64,000 nucleotides of DNA. Source: Niabella drilacis (lineage in GTDB: Bacteria; Bacteroidota; Bacteroidia; Chitinophagales; Chitinophagaceae). Positions 37,778 through 48,200 of this stretch are shown one piece after another. The notes under the pieces are model-generated. The model did no database searches, had not been told where the DNA came from, and was given only the letters and a program-made list of their open reading frames with translations. The translations under genes were made by a program, and so were the position numbers. The stretch's first letter is position 1. Each line of letters opens with the position of its first letter. The stretch lies in the NCBI RefSeq assembly GCF_900101395.1, contig NZ_FMZO01000001.1:506600-570599 (forward strand), in the 5' to 3' direction.

Positions 37778-39649
37778 GTGACAACCCCCATCCCCTTAAA
37801 TATCACCAACGCCGACATCCTCAAAGCCGTTCAGGAAACGGAGCTATCCACTATACCGCCCCGGAGATTCTACACCAAGTACTACCTGGTGGTGGAGGGC
37901 AAAAAATACCCGCCCAAATACATCCTCTCCGGGGCCAATAAATACGCCAACGGACAGGAACTGGGCCTGGATGCGTTCACCACGCAGCAGGCGGTGGCCT
38001 ACTTTAGCAAAATGGGTTTCCAGGTGGAAAAAAGGGAAGAAGTGCCCAGCTACTTTGGCGAGCTCAACCGCTTCCTGGAGCAGACAAAAACCGACGACCT
38101 CAAATACAGCAGCTATCAGAAAAGCTTTATCAACCTCAACGTAAGTGTAGGCTTCGGGCGGGCCAATAAGGCAAAAGTGCCCCGCATTGCATTTTTAAAT
38201 GAAGCCAACAGTGTGCAGGAGCGCATTTACCCGGCCTATTTTTTCTATAAGGATCTCGGGTTGTTAATACTCGCCTATGGCGAACCGGATACCGGCAAGC
38301 CGCAAAACAACTGGAAGCTGCGGAATCCTACTACTATCACAAAATATTTTGCCGAACATCATTTGGGCAAGCCGACCAATTATGGCAGCTCCTATGTATA
38401 TAAAGTCTACAACACCAACAATCCCTTAAACCGGGATGAAATAGAGGAAGACTTGCTGGATATTATTGATCTGTACAACGAAATGCAGGAGGATACCGAT
38501 ATGCCAACCACCCACACCACCACCGGGCAACAGGAGTTTCAACTCTCCGCTTTTTTAGAAGCGCTGAATACAACCGGTCTCAGCTTTAACCCGGCGCTGG
38601 TCACCCGGTTTGTGGGTGCGTTGCTGGCCAAGCCTTTTGTGATCCTTACCGGGCTTTCGGGTTCGGGTAAAACCCGGCTGGCACAGGCTTTTGTACAATG
38701 GATCTGTGAGGATGCAAAACAGTATTGCATCGTGCCGGTGGGGGCCGACTGGACGAACCGGGAACCGCTGTTGGGCTATCCCAATGCGTTGGATCAGCAG
38801 GAGTATATAAAACCAGACAATGGCGCGCTGGAGCTGCTCCTGTATGCGAACGCGCATGCCACTAAACCCTGTTTCCTCATCCTGGATGAAATGAACCTGA
38901 GCCATGTGGAGCGCTACTTTGCGGATTTCCTCAGCATCATGGAATCGCAGGAAGCCATTTCCTTACATGCAGGTGGTGCACAAAAAAAATCGGGTGTTCC
39001 GGCTGCCATCAAATGGCCGGCAAATTTATTTATCATTGGCACGGTGAATATTGATGAAACCACCAATATGTTCAGTCCCAAAGTGCTGGACCGCGCCAAT
39101 ACCATCGAGTTCCGGGTAACGGCGCCGGAGATGATGGCTTTTTTAAACACTGCGCATCCGCTCAACAAACAGGCGCTCAACGCTGCCGGGGCTTCCGGGG
39201 CGGAAAGCTTTCTGGCATTGGCCGGCGCAAAGGAAGGGCAGGCACAGGGGGCAGACCGCGCGTATATCAATCAAACCTTGATCAGCTTTTTTAAAGAGCT
39301 TAAAAAAACCGGTGCGGAATTTGGCTACCGTACGGCTACGGAAATCCTGCAGCTGCTGCACCAACTGGAGGTGATCGATCACAACCTTTCCTTAAATCAA
39401 AAGCTGGATATGGCCATTATGCAAAAGCTCCTGCCCAAGCTGCACGGATCGCGCCGCAAGCTAACGCCCGTGCTGAGTACTTTAGGTGCACTTTGTTTTA
39501 AGGGCAGCAATGTGGAAAAGGAGGTGTTTGAAACCGATGATTTTGATTATGAAACCGAACAGGTGCTCTTTCCCCTGTCGCTGGAAAAAATAACCCGGAT
39601 GTACAAAGGCGCCATTGACAACGGGTTTGCAAGCTTTGCCGAAGCCTGA
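37778..39649 (+). CDS. McrB-like AAA+ GTPase with ScoMcrA-type head
   Basis: A 623-aa motor subunit of a type IV (modification-dependent) restriction system, starting at GTG. Domain order is a small N-terminal head (about 8-83, ITNADILKAV and PPKYILSGANKYANG) like the ScoMcrA head domain, then a DUF3578/MrcB_N-type domain (about 93-215, SVGFGRANKAKVPRIAFL) and the AAA+ module. The AAA+ module carries Walker A GLSGSGKT (292-299), Walker B CFLILDEMN (about 365-373) and the GTPase-type sensor GTVNIDET (about 421-428). Its stop lies one base before the start of the nuclease partner. A weak -7-like TATATTTA lies about 50 bp upstream. The modification it recognises is not evident. Confidence 0.9.
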   Translation: MTTPIPLNITNADILKAVQETELSTIPPRRFYTKYYLVVEGKKYPPKYILSGANKYANGQELGLDAFTTQQAVAYFSKMGFQVEKREEVPSYFGELNRFLEQTKTDDLKYSSYQKSFINLNVSVGFGRANKAKVPRIAFLNEANSVQERIYPAYFFYKDLGLLILAYGEPDTGKPQNNWKLRNPTTITKYFAEHHLGKPTNYGSSYVYKVYNTNNPLNRDEIEEDLLDIIDLYNEMQEDTDMPTTHTTTGQQEFQLSAFLEALNTTGLSFNPALVTRFVGALLAKPFVILTGLSGSGKTRLAQAFVQWICEDAKQYCIVPVGADWTNREPLLGYPNALDQQEYIKPDNGALELLLYANAHATKPCFLILDEMNLSHVERYFADFLSIMESQEAISLHAGGAQKKSGVPAAIKWPANLFIIGTVNIDETTNMFSPKVLDRANTIEFRVTAPEMMAFLNTAHPLNKQALNAAGASGAESFLALAGAKEGQAQGADRAYINQTLISFFKELKKTGAEFGYRTATEILQLLHQLEVIDHNLSLNQKLDMAIMQKLLPKLHGSRRKLTPVLSTLGALCFKGSNVEKEVFETDDFDYETEQVLFPLSLEKITRMYKGAIDNGFASFAEA

Positions 39650-39650
39650 T

Positions 39651-41933
39651 ATGAAAACCCTGTCCTCCATAGAACTCCATTTGGATCAGGTAGCTCCCGG
39701 TCTGCGCCTGTACATCGATGCCCGCAAACCCGATACCCTGTTTGACGGGGAGGAGGACGCGGCCGAACATAACGAAGCGCGGTACCAGCTGATGGAGGGT
39801 TTTTTTTATGATTATGCGTTCAACCATCCCAATTACCAGTTGGGCGATGTGGGGGAGAACATCATCATCCCGCATAAAAGAAATACGCACACGGGTACGC
39901 TGGCGCCCAATATTTTTACCGGCACGCTCACCATTCCTATATTATACAATCACCAGCCGGAGCCGGTTACAAGCATCGAGCTGGAAGTACAATCCACCAA
40001 AACCAGCTACCGCAACGATTACCGGGATATGCTGGAGCTGATCACCGAAAAATGTACCGACCTGCTGTTGCAGTCCAACGCGCCGGCCGCGCATTATTTC
40101 GATATTGATTATACAAAAAACAGTCAGACCCTTTATCAAAAATTTGCCTTCATCAAATCGGTGATCGGTACGGACGAGTTTGCCGAGGCCATTCACCGCA
40201 TTGTTACGGCACCCGTTACCCAATGGGCAGACGCGCCGGAACCGCGGGATGTGCGCCAGCTGCGCCGTCTCTCCAATGCGCATGTAAAGGAATTATTAAA
40301 AGGCGGTAGTCCGGCCATCCTCCCGGAGGCATTAAAAAAAGCCGGGTTCCACAGCCTGCCCCGGCGCATTGCGGCCACGCGCAAAACAGACGCGGTGGAT
40401 ACACCGGAGAACCGTTTTGTAAAACATGCGCTGGAAGTGTTCTTACAATTTTGTACGGAAGTGCACAATGCCGCCGCCCCGCAAAGCAAGCTGTATAAGG
40501 AATCACTCTTGCTCATCCGCACGCTGGAAGGTTTTTTGCACCACAGCCTCTTTGCAAAAATTGCCGCACCCACCACGCTCCGGCTCAACAGCCCCGTATT
40601 GCAGCGCAAGGAGGGCTACCGGGAGGTGCTGCGCACCTGGCTGTTGTTTGATGCAGCAGCGCGACTGGTATGGACGGGCGGCGATGATGTGTACCAGGGT
40701 GGTAAAAAAGATGTGGCCACGCTGTATGAGTACTGGCTGTTCTTTAAGCTGCTGTCGCTCTTTCAATCCCTGTTCCAATTAAACGCGGAGGATATCAGTC
40801 AGCTTATCGAAAAAACGGAAGACGGGCTTAACCTGCGGCTCAAACAGGGCCGGCATTATCCCGTAAAAGGGGTGTACGATGCGGGCAGCCGTAAGCTGTC
40901 CATCCGCTTTAGTTATAACCGTTCTTTTAGCGGCAGCAAACCCTACCCGGATGCCGGCAGCTGGACTATGCACATGCGGCCGGACTATACGCTTTCCTTT
41001 TGGCCCGCGGGCATTACCGAGGCGGAGGCCGAGCTGCAGGAGCTCATCGTGCACATACATTTTGATGCCAAGTATAAAATTGATCACCTCAATAAATTTT
41101 TAGAGCCTTCCTCCAACGCCGCGCTGGCGCAGGAAAAAAAGGACAACAGCAAGGGCATTTATAAAAATGCGGACCTGCTTAAAATGCATGCCTATAAGGA
41201 TGCCATCCGGCGCACGGGCGGGGCCTATGTGCTGTACCCGGGGCATAAGGACCTTACCCGTAAGGGTTTTCATGAAATACTGCCCGGCCTGGGCGCCTTT
41301 CCCGTTCGGCCTTCCAAAACGGAGGATGGCACCGGCGCCTTAAAAGCCTTTATCCTCGCCATTATCGATCATTTTATCAACCGCAGTTCCCAGCGGGAAA
41401 AATGGGCCTACCATACCTTTGATGTATTTAAGCAAAAGCCGGGGGAAGACCATATACTCAACGAGCCCTTGCCGGAGCCCTATGGTGCCAACCGGGATCT
41501 GTTGCCGGACGATAGTTTTGTGCTCATCGGCTATTATAAATCGGCCGAACAGCTGGCCTGGATCCGGCAGCACCACCTGTACAATTTCAGGACCGGCAGC
41601 GGGGCAGGAGGCCTGGTGCTGGATGCGCCCACCGTAAGCGCCCGGTATTTATTATTGCATACCGCGGGGCAGCAACACTCCGGCGAGCTGTGGAAAATTG
41701 TAAGCAAGGGCCCGCAGATCTTTTCCCGGCAGGAGCTGCTGGACAAAAACTATCCTTCCCCCACGCAATCGCATTACCTCGTCATCCGCCTGGCGCCCGT
41801 GCCGGAGCCGGAGTTGCACCACCTGCAATGGCACTTTAAAAACCTGCCCAACTATACATCCGGCAGAGCCTCCGCGGTTCCCTTTACCGCCACCCTGGCG
41901 CAGTTCATGAAGGTGGTACAGGGCCGGGAGTAG
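39651..41933 (+). CDS. McrC-like DUF2357 / PD-(D/E)XK nuclease partner of McrB
   Basis: A 760-aa protein when started at the ATG 39651, one base after the McrB stop. The open frame extends 36 bp further upstream into mcrB, but this start is more natural. An N-terminal DUF2357-type region (about 70-330) precedes a C-terminal nuclease domain of the PDDEXK_7 kind, with catalytic HFDAKYK near 470-476 followed by a helix rich in Lys and Asp. Such pairs act like McrBC: the McrB ring translocates DNA and this subunit cuts. The operon arrangement supports that role. Confidence 0.85.
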   Translation: MKTLSSIELHLDQVAPGLRLYIDARKPDTLFDGEEDAAEHNEARYQLMEGFFYDYAFNHPNYQLGDVGENIIIPHKRNTHTGTLAPNIFTGTLTIPILYNHQPEPVTSIELEVQSTKTSYRNDYRDMLELITEKCTDLLLQSNAPAAHYFDIDYTKNSQTLYQKFAFIKSVIGTDEFAEAIHRIVTAPVTQWADAPEPRDVRQLRRLSNAHVKELLKGGSPAILPEALKKAGFHSLPRRIAATRKTDAVDTPENRFVKHALEVFLQFCTEVHNAAAPQSKLYKESLLLIRTLEGFLHHSLFAKIAAPTTLRLNSPVLQRKEGYREVLRTWLLFDAAARLVWTGGDDVYQGGKKDVATLYEYWLFFKLLSLFQSLFQLNAEDISQLIEKTEDGLNLRLKQGRHYPVKGVYDAGSRKLSIRFSYNRSFSGSKPYPDAGSWTMHMRPDYTLSFWPAGITEAEAELQELIVHIHFDAKYKIDHLNKFLEPSSNAALAQEKKDNSKGIYKNADLLKMHAYKDAIRRTGGAYVLYPGHKDLTRKGFHEILPGLGAFPVRPSKTEDGTGALKAFILAIIDHFINRSSQREKWAYHTFDVFKQKPGEDHILNEPLPEPYGANRDLLPDDSFVLIGYYKSAEQLAWIRQHHLYNFRTGSGAGGLVLDAPTVSARYLLLHTAGQQHSGELWKIVSKGPQIFSRQELLDKNYPSPTQSHYLVIRLAPVPEPELHHLQWHFKNLPNYTSGRASAVPFTATLAQFMKVVQGRE

Positions 41934-41967
41934 CGCTATCGGCATCACAGTAGCGGGCCCTTTTTTT

Positions 41968-42100
41968 TGGGCGTGCCCCCAGCCCGCCGGCACACCAGAC
42001 CCACACACGGCCGGGGTCGGGCTATTCGCTGCTACTCCGCCACAATACCCACCACACAAAGGCTTCAGCGGGGTATCCGCTGCTATCCCTCACGCGGGCA
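41968..42100 (-). repeat. Repeat C, copy 1 (inverted), left edge of the AT-rich operon
   Basis: Read on the minus strand, this shares GCGTGAGGGATAGCAGCGG, GATACCCCGCTGAAG, TGTGTGGTGGG, TGTGGCGGAGTAG and GGGGGCACGCCC with 54562-54747. It lacks an internal ~55-bp stretch of the other copy. It begins 35 bp after the mcrC-like gene. The remainder of the 561-bp gap (42100-42494) is AT-rich leader. It contains a TACATTTG that could serve as a -7 box near 42345 but no gene. Confidence 0.85.
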
Positions 42101-42494
42101 TCCGTGCTATAAACCCGGTTTGCGTTTAAAGAAGAATGCCCAATATCCTCCCTATGTCATTTCGACCGAGCGTAACGTAGTGAAGCAAGCGGAGAAATCT
42201 TTACGGTTTAACAAAAGGCAATAATAAACCCTTCTGACGTCACTTACGCGAATGTGAAGTATGAACATAATGAACCGTTGTTCAACGAATATCTGAAGTT
42301 TTACGGTTTTCCGTAGAAATAGTCTTTTATAGATTTTACATTTGACAAAACGGCAATTTTTAATGAAAAGTAAACGAAAAGCATGTAAATTAGCTTCGCA
42401 ACTGTTTAGCAAGCAGCCATTTGGAAAACAAATACTTATGTTGTGCTGGATAACTGCTTGGAAAGCTTAAAATATATTAGGGAGTGGTTTGAAA

Positions 42495-45296
42495 ATGAAC
42501 TATTTACAATGGAATAATGTAATTTCTGAATATTTTTTCAATTCTGCAAACGTAGGGAAATACATTCATTTGTACTTAACTAAGAATGATATTGTCAACA
42601 TTGCAAGACGATATTTTACAGATGGAACAGAAGAAAAAATTTGGACGGATTTCATCACTTCTATAAAACGTGGAATTCCAGGATCAACCGGAAACATAAT
42701 TGCAAAAGCAAAGTATGCCTACGACAAAAGAAATCTCGTAAAAATTGATTCTATAGAAATTAAGTATCCTCCCTATATTGCTTATCTTGTTTTTATTGTT
42801 CTTCCATTAATTGAAGGTGTTGAGAATACATACGGAACGAATAATTACTATGACAGATTGAACAGATTTCTCAGAAATAATCAAATAAATGAAATCATAG
42901 GTACTAACGATTTCCGCAATAACCAAATAAATTATCTATGGAGTGATTTAGGAAATTGGGCTAATTTCAAAAACAACGGAGATTTAGGATTATTTAAAGT
43001 TGTGCCATTTACAAATACCAATTGGATTTATGTTGGAAAAGTTTTCTCGCAATGCGTACTACCTCCAAAATTTTTAAACCGCCTACCAGAATTATTTGAA
43101 TACATCGGCTTAGTTCCCGATACTTTTTACGAAGACCGTTTTTTACAAGAAAAAATAAAAAACAGCAGAACGGATTTAATTCCTAAAAGCACATTAGACT
43201 TTTTGAAAAAAGATGATGAGTTGTCTAATTCTATCATTCAAACCATACAACGCCAATATAGGAAATGGACAGGCGAAACACACGAAGAAATTGAAGAAGG
43301 AACAACGCTACGAAAGAAACGGAATTACATCGTCGCCCCTTTGTTCCTTCAATTCAAAGTAAATACCAATGACGAAGAAATTAAGTTTTCGTACAGAATG
43401 TATTCTTCTAACGATTATCCGGAAGATTTGAAATTCGATGACTACGGAAATTTGTACGAAATAAACGGTTGGTCAAAGACGCTTCCGCTTAATTTTAAAG
43501 AAGGACTTGAACTCAAAGACAACTTCAATAAATGGATTGCAAAATTTCCTGACCGTGATGTAAGACTATTTGTAAGTGCAGGAACACAGCAGTTAAGTAA
43601 TGATTTTTGGATTGAAACAGATGTTCTTTCCAAAACAGACCGAATGTTTCTGTTATGCAAAAATGGAAAACAAAAAGCAATAGAAGATTGGGGAAAAACA
43701 TTCAGTAGTGGAAATTTTAAAAAGGAAGATTTTGAAGGTTTGCCTGAAAATTATTCTTTGTTTTGGTTTCGAAATCCCACACAAGGCCTTTCAGAAATTT
43801 CGATTCTTACACTCTATACCGAAAAACGAATTGAATTAGTTGGCGGACTAAAAGTGAGTTTCAGAACTTACACAAATGACTTTTTGCCGGAAGTTGAAAT
43901 TGTAAATTCAGACGGAAACGAAAAAGTTTATTTGCAATACAAAGGAACTGACGAAAAGATATTTCTTTCTAAAAAATCATCACTCAACAACCGTTGGTTA
44001 TTGCCCGGAAAAACGGCAATAGATGCCGATTTTTATATAAAAGCTGAGAATGAAAATTTTGCGGGAAATGAACTTGCATACAATCTTGCTTCATCTGATA
44101 ACACAGCGTTAAAAGTTGACGGTTCTAAATTGCCTAAACGAAATTCCTTTGGAAGAAATATTATAACTGATGCAGAGCAATATTGTTTAGGCAGCAACAT
44201 TGTTAATCCTACGAAACCAAGTAAAAGAGTTTTTTGCCCTTTAAGTTGGATTTTTGCTTCAACAAATCAAGAAACCACAACAACGGTTTCAACCGCTGTA
44301 TTTAATAACCATGGCGGAAATAACCTTTGTAATTTTCTTTCCTTGAAAGGCATGCTTACAACCGAAGAATTTTTTAAGGCTTTTGAATTTTACTTTTCAA
44401 AAGAGTTTTCAATTACAGAGAATATAAATCTTACCAAACTAAAACGAGCATCATTAAACTTTTATGATTTCATCGGAATACTTGACTACGACTATGAAAC
44501 AAAGAACATTGTTTTAAATCCGCCTCAATTTATTTTTATACCAACAACACAAGGAAGAAAAGTTTTGCTGATTGGTGCAAGAGATACGGCATTGATACAA
44601 ATAATCATTGAAAAAGCGCCAAGTCATAATTTGCAAGTTGAAATTACGAAACAATTTTCTTCCAATGAAAGATTGCTTTTGCCTGATGTAATAACCATAA
44701 AAGCATTTGGAACTTCAAGCGAAAATTACGGAGAAAGAAACTTAAAGGCGTTGGCAGACGAATTGCAGATAAAATTTTCAAATGATTACTTTCCTCAATT
44801 AGCACTTCAAGATTTTTCAGCAAACATTGCAGACTATGAAAGTACATTGCAAGAAACTAATGAAAACGATTATGGATGGGCAAGGTATGTTTTTAATCCT
44901 GATACTTTGAAATTCGAGAAAAGCGAAACTGCAAACTTTGATAAATCATTTTCATTACTTGAATACAAACTGAACGAATACACTTATCAGCACAAACTTT
45001 GGAAAGATAATAAATGCTACCAAGTTGATATGAATTGGGGAAGATTTGTAGCGTTAAAGCATTTCAATAAGAATGAAATTTTGTTTGATAATACAAGCCA
45101 AAAAGTCGCTATTCCTGTTGCAATGCCCTTGCCAAGGTTATTGTCAGAATCCATTATGTTGTTGAGCGGATTAGCACCAGATTTTAAAGAAATAAATGGC
45201 AAAAAATATAGAGTTTACGAAAATGTAATTGGCATTTTTACTCAAAATTTATTCAGATTAAAGTTAGGTCAAACAGCAATAAATACGATATTATGA
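42495..45296 (+). CDS. Large protein of unknown function, first gene of a candidate defence operon
   Basis: A 933-aa protein I do not recognise. The ATG at 42495 is preceded by GGGAGTGG about 10 bp upstream; a TTG two codons earlier is possible. There is no signal peptide, membrane segment or P-loop. It is rich in Asn, Lys, Phe and Tyr and strongly AT-biased, unlike the genes to its left. The C-terminal 90 residues are the most conserved-looking part (CYQVDMNWGRFVAL, KVAIPVAMPLPRLL). Its stop overlaps the helicase start (ATGA), so the two are coupled. Position and size recall the companion proteins of DruE-type helicases (such as DruH), but this is positional inference. Confidence 0.7.
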   Translation: MNYLQWNNVISEYFFNSANVGKYIHLYLTKNDIVNIARRYFTDGTEEKIWTDFITSIKRGIPGSTGNIIAKAKYAYDKRNLVKIDSIEIKYPPYIAYLVFIVLPLIEGVENTYGTNNYYDRLNRFLRNNQINEIIGTNDFRNNQINYLWSDLGNWANFKNNGDLGLFKVVPFTNTNWIYVGKVFSQCVLPPKFLNRLPELFEYIGLVPDTFYEDRFLQEKIKNSRTDLIPKSTLDFLKKDDELSNSIIQTIQRQYRKWTGETHEEIEEGTTLRKKRNYIVAPLFLQFKVNTNDEEIKFSYRMYSSNDYPEDLKFDDYGNLYEINGWSKTLPLNFKEGLELKDNFNKWIAKFPDRDVRLFVSAGTQQLSNDFWIETDVLSKTDRMFLLCKNGKQKAIEDWGKTFSSGNFKKEDFEGLPENYSLFWFRNPTQGLSEISILTLYTEKRIELVGGLKVSFRTYTNDFLPEVEIVNSDGNEKVYLQYKGTDEKIFLSKKSSLNNRWLLPGKTAIDADFYIKAENENFAGNELAYNLASSDNTALKVDGSKLPKRNSFGRNIITDAEQYCLGSNIVNPTKPSKRVFCPLSWIFASTNQETTTTVSTAVFNNHGGNNLCNFLSLKGMLTTEEFFKAFEFYFSKEFSITENINLTKLKRASLNFYDFIGILDYDYETKNIVLNPPQFIFIPTTQGRKVLLIGARDTALIQIIIEKAPSHNLQVEITKQFSSNERLLLPDVITIKAFGTSSENYGERNLKALADELQIKFSNDYFPQLALQDFSANIADYESTLQETNENDYGWARYVFNPDTLKFEKSETANFDKSFSLLEYKLNEYTYQHKLWKDNKCYQVDMNWGRFVALKHFNKNEILFDNTSQKVAIPVAMPLPRLLSESIMLLSGLAPDFKEINGKKYRVYENVIGIFTQNLFRLKLGQTAINTIL

Positions 45297-48200
45297 AAGA
45301 CCCAATCGGTTCATTTGAAAGCATAAAAGAAAATTTTATCCGCTATGTAAAAACAGCGTTCGGAACAAAGTTTGAAGGCGTTGAAAAAGAACGCTATGAT
45401 TTATTAAATTACGACAAGGTTCTTTATCGCAAACCGTGGATTGAGCCTTTACCAGATTATGTTTCAAGTGGCAAAAAAATAAGCGATATAACGGCAGAAG
45501 ATTTAGGAAATGCTTTAAGCGAAGCAGAAGCAAGCACTTTTAAAGGACTTGTAAACACAGGACTTGTTGGGGATTTTCCATTGCATTCGCATCAATCCGA
45601 AATGTTGAAACAAGCCTTACTCGGCAATAACTGTATCATTACTTCCGGCACTGGTTCGGGAAAAACAGAATCGTTTTTACTTCCATTGTTTGCTCAACTT
45701 TCAAAAGAACTTACTAATTGGCAAAAGCCAAATCAAAAATCAGCAAACATAAATACTTGGTGGCAAGAAGACGGTGGGCTTTCAGCAAGAGAAATTGTCA
45801 ATAGTTCAAATTATACATTGAGCGATGCGGTAAGACAACGCAACCACGAAACAAGAAAAGCCGGAGTTAGAGCCTTAATTCTTTATCCGATGAACGCTTT
45901 GGTGGAAGACCAAATGAGCCGTTTACGCAAAGCGTTAGATTCTGACGATACAAGAGATTGGTTAAGTGAAAACGCAAACGGTAATGCAATTTATTTTGGA
46001 CGGTATAACGGCAGTTCGCCTGTTGCCGGGGAACTGAAAAAAATAAAAGATGACGGCATATTAGCAATCAACACAAGAAAGGTAAATCAGCTTAAAGAGC
46101 AATTACAACAAATTGAAACCGACTCAACGCGTGTTGAACAATACATTCAACAAACAGGGAAATCAGGAAGTGACGCGAAAGATTTGAAATCATTTTTTCA
46201 ACGCTTAGATGGTGCAGAAATGAGAAGCCGGTTTGATATGCAAGTTGCACCACCCGACATTATGATTACCAATTATTCAATGTTGAGCATAATGCTAATG
46301 CGGGATATTGACACGGGAATTTTTAATGAAACAAAGCAATGGTTAGAAGAAAACGAAAATAATATTTTTCACTTAATCATTGACGAATTACACTTGTACA
46401 GAGGAACACAAGGAACAGAGGTTGCGTATTTGCTCAAATTGGTGCTTAACCGTTTAGGATTACACCCACATCACCCACAATTACGCATTCTTGCTTCAAG
46501 TGCTTCATTAGAAGCAGGGGACGAAGCAAGCAAAAATTTTGTGTGTGATTTTTTTGGAGTAAGCCACGACCACTTTAACCAAAAATTCAAAATCATTGAA
46601 GGGAAAAATAATCCGATTACCGCATTTCCTGAAAGCGGAACAAAACTTCCAATCAAAGCTTTCAAGGAAATTGCAGAAAAATTTTCAGAAGTAAAAGGAA
46701 ATATTGAAGACACGAGTTTCATTTCAACTTGTGAAAATGCAGCAACAGAACTTGCTGCGGCTTTTAGCATTGAACAAACCGAAAATGGAATCTCAAAATT
46801 ATTTTCAGTAATTACTGATCCAAATTTCCAACTGAAAGAACGGTTATTTTCACCTTGTCAAGATTACAAAGCTGTTTGTTCAATTCAGGCAAATGGAGAT
46901 GATATAAACGGAAAATATTTTGCTGAAACAATTTTTGAAACAACCGACAGTAAAGAAGATTTAGAAAACGCTTTGCGAGGTTTGTTGATTGCTAGAGCAA
47001 TGTTAGATGGGCCGCAATTCAAATCTGTTGCAGACAAAATTCCTGACGATAGAAAATTGCCACGCTTTAGATTCCATTATTTTTTCAGAAACATTGAGGG
47101 TGTTTGGGCTTCTGTAAAAGCCGATGATGTTGACACGAATTACAGCGATAATGAACGGACAACCGGAAAACTTTATTCAACTACACGGATAAATTCAGAA
47201 AAAGGGAACCGTGTATTAGAATTACTTTATTGTGATAATTGTGGAACAACATTGTTTGGCGGCAGCCGGTTAGTAACAAGAAATGAATCAGGGAATAATT
47301 CTTTTGAAATGCTTCCAATTAGTCCAAACATTGAAGGTATTCCTGAAAAAACACCTGCAAAATTGGTTGAAAAAAGAAGCTATCAAGAATACGCTGTATT
47401 TTGGGTTTGTGGCAACCAACCATTTACACCACACGATGCGGGTGCAGGAATTTCTCAAAACTATTGGCGACAACCTACTGTAAATGGTTTTAACCAAGGC
47501 GACTTTGAAGCAAATTGGATTCCTGCATCACTCAACTGCATTTCGGGAGATATTGATAATTCTCACAATAAAGCAACCGATGCAGAAACATCAGCACATT
47601 GGATAAAAGGATATTATTTCATAATAACTAACAATTCTAATCGTGATATTGCTTTACCAGATGCGAGTGGAAACATTTCCACAATAGAAACACACAAAGC
47701 ATTACCAAGTGTTTGTCCAAGTTGTGGAATAAATCATCAAAAAAGACAACAACGCTGGGATAAAAGCAAAACCTCTTCTATTCGTGGTTTCAGAACCGGT
47801 TTCGCTAAAACAACCCAAATGTTTGCAAAGGAATTGATGTATCAACTTCCGAGCAATGAAGCGGAAAGAAAATTAGTTGTATTTTCTGATAGCCGGGAAG
47901 ATGCGGCACAAATAGCAAACGGAATTGAACGCAATCATTTTTCTGATTTAATGCGTGAAATTTTAGTGAATGAATTACATTCAAACTTAATGTTCCGTTT
48001 TCAAATTGTGAGTGCTTTTGACGATGGAAATACCGCAAGACAACAAGAATTAAAACAACAATCGCAAACAATTTTTGATGAAATTGAATTCTTGGTTGAA
48101 AATTCAGGTTATACAGGAACAAACGCAAATCGTGTAAGAGAGAAACAAGAAGCAATTTCAAAACTAAACGAGATCCGTTTGCTTACGCTCAACATAAGAA

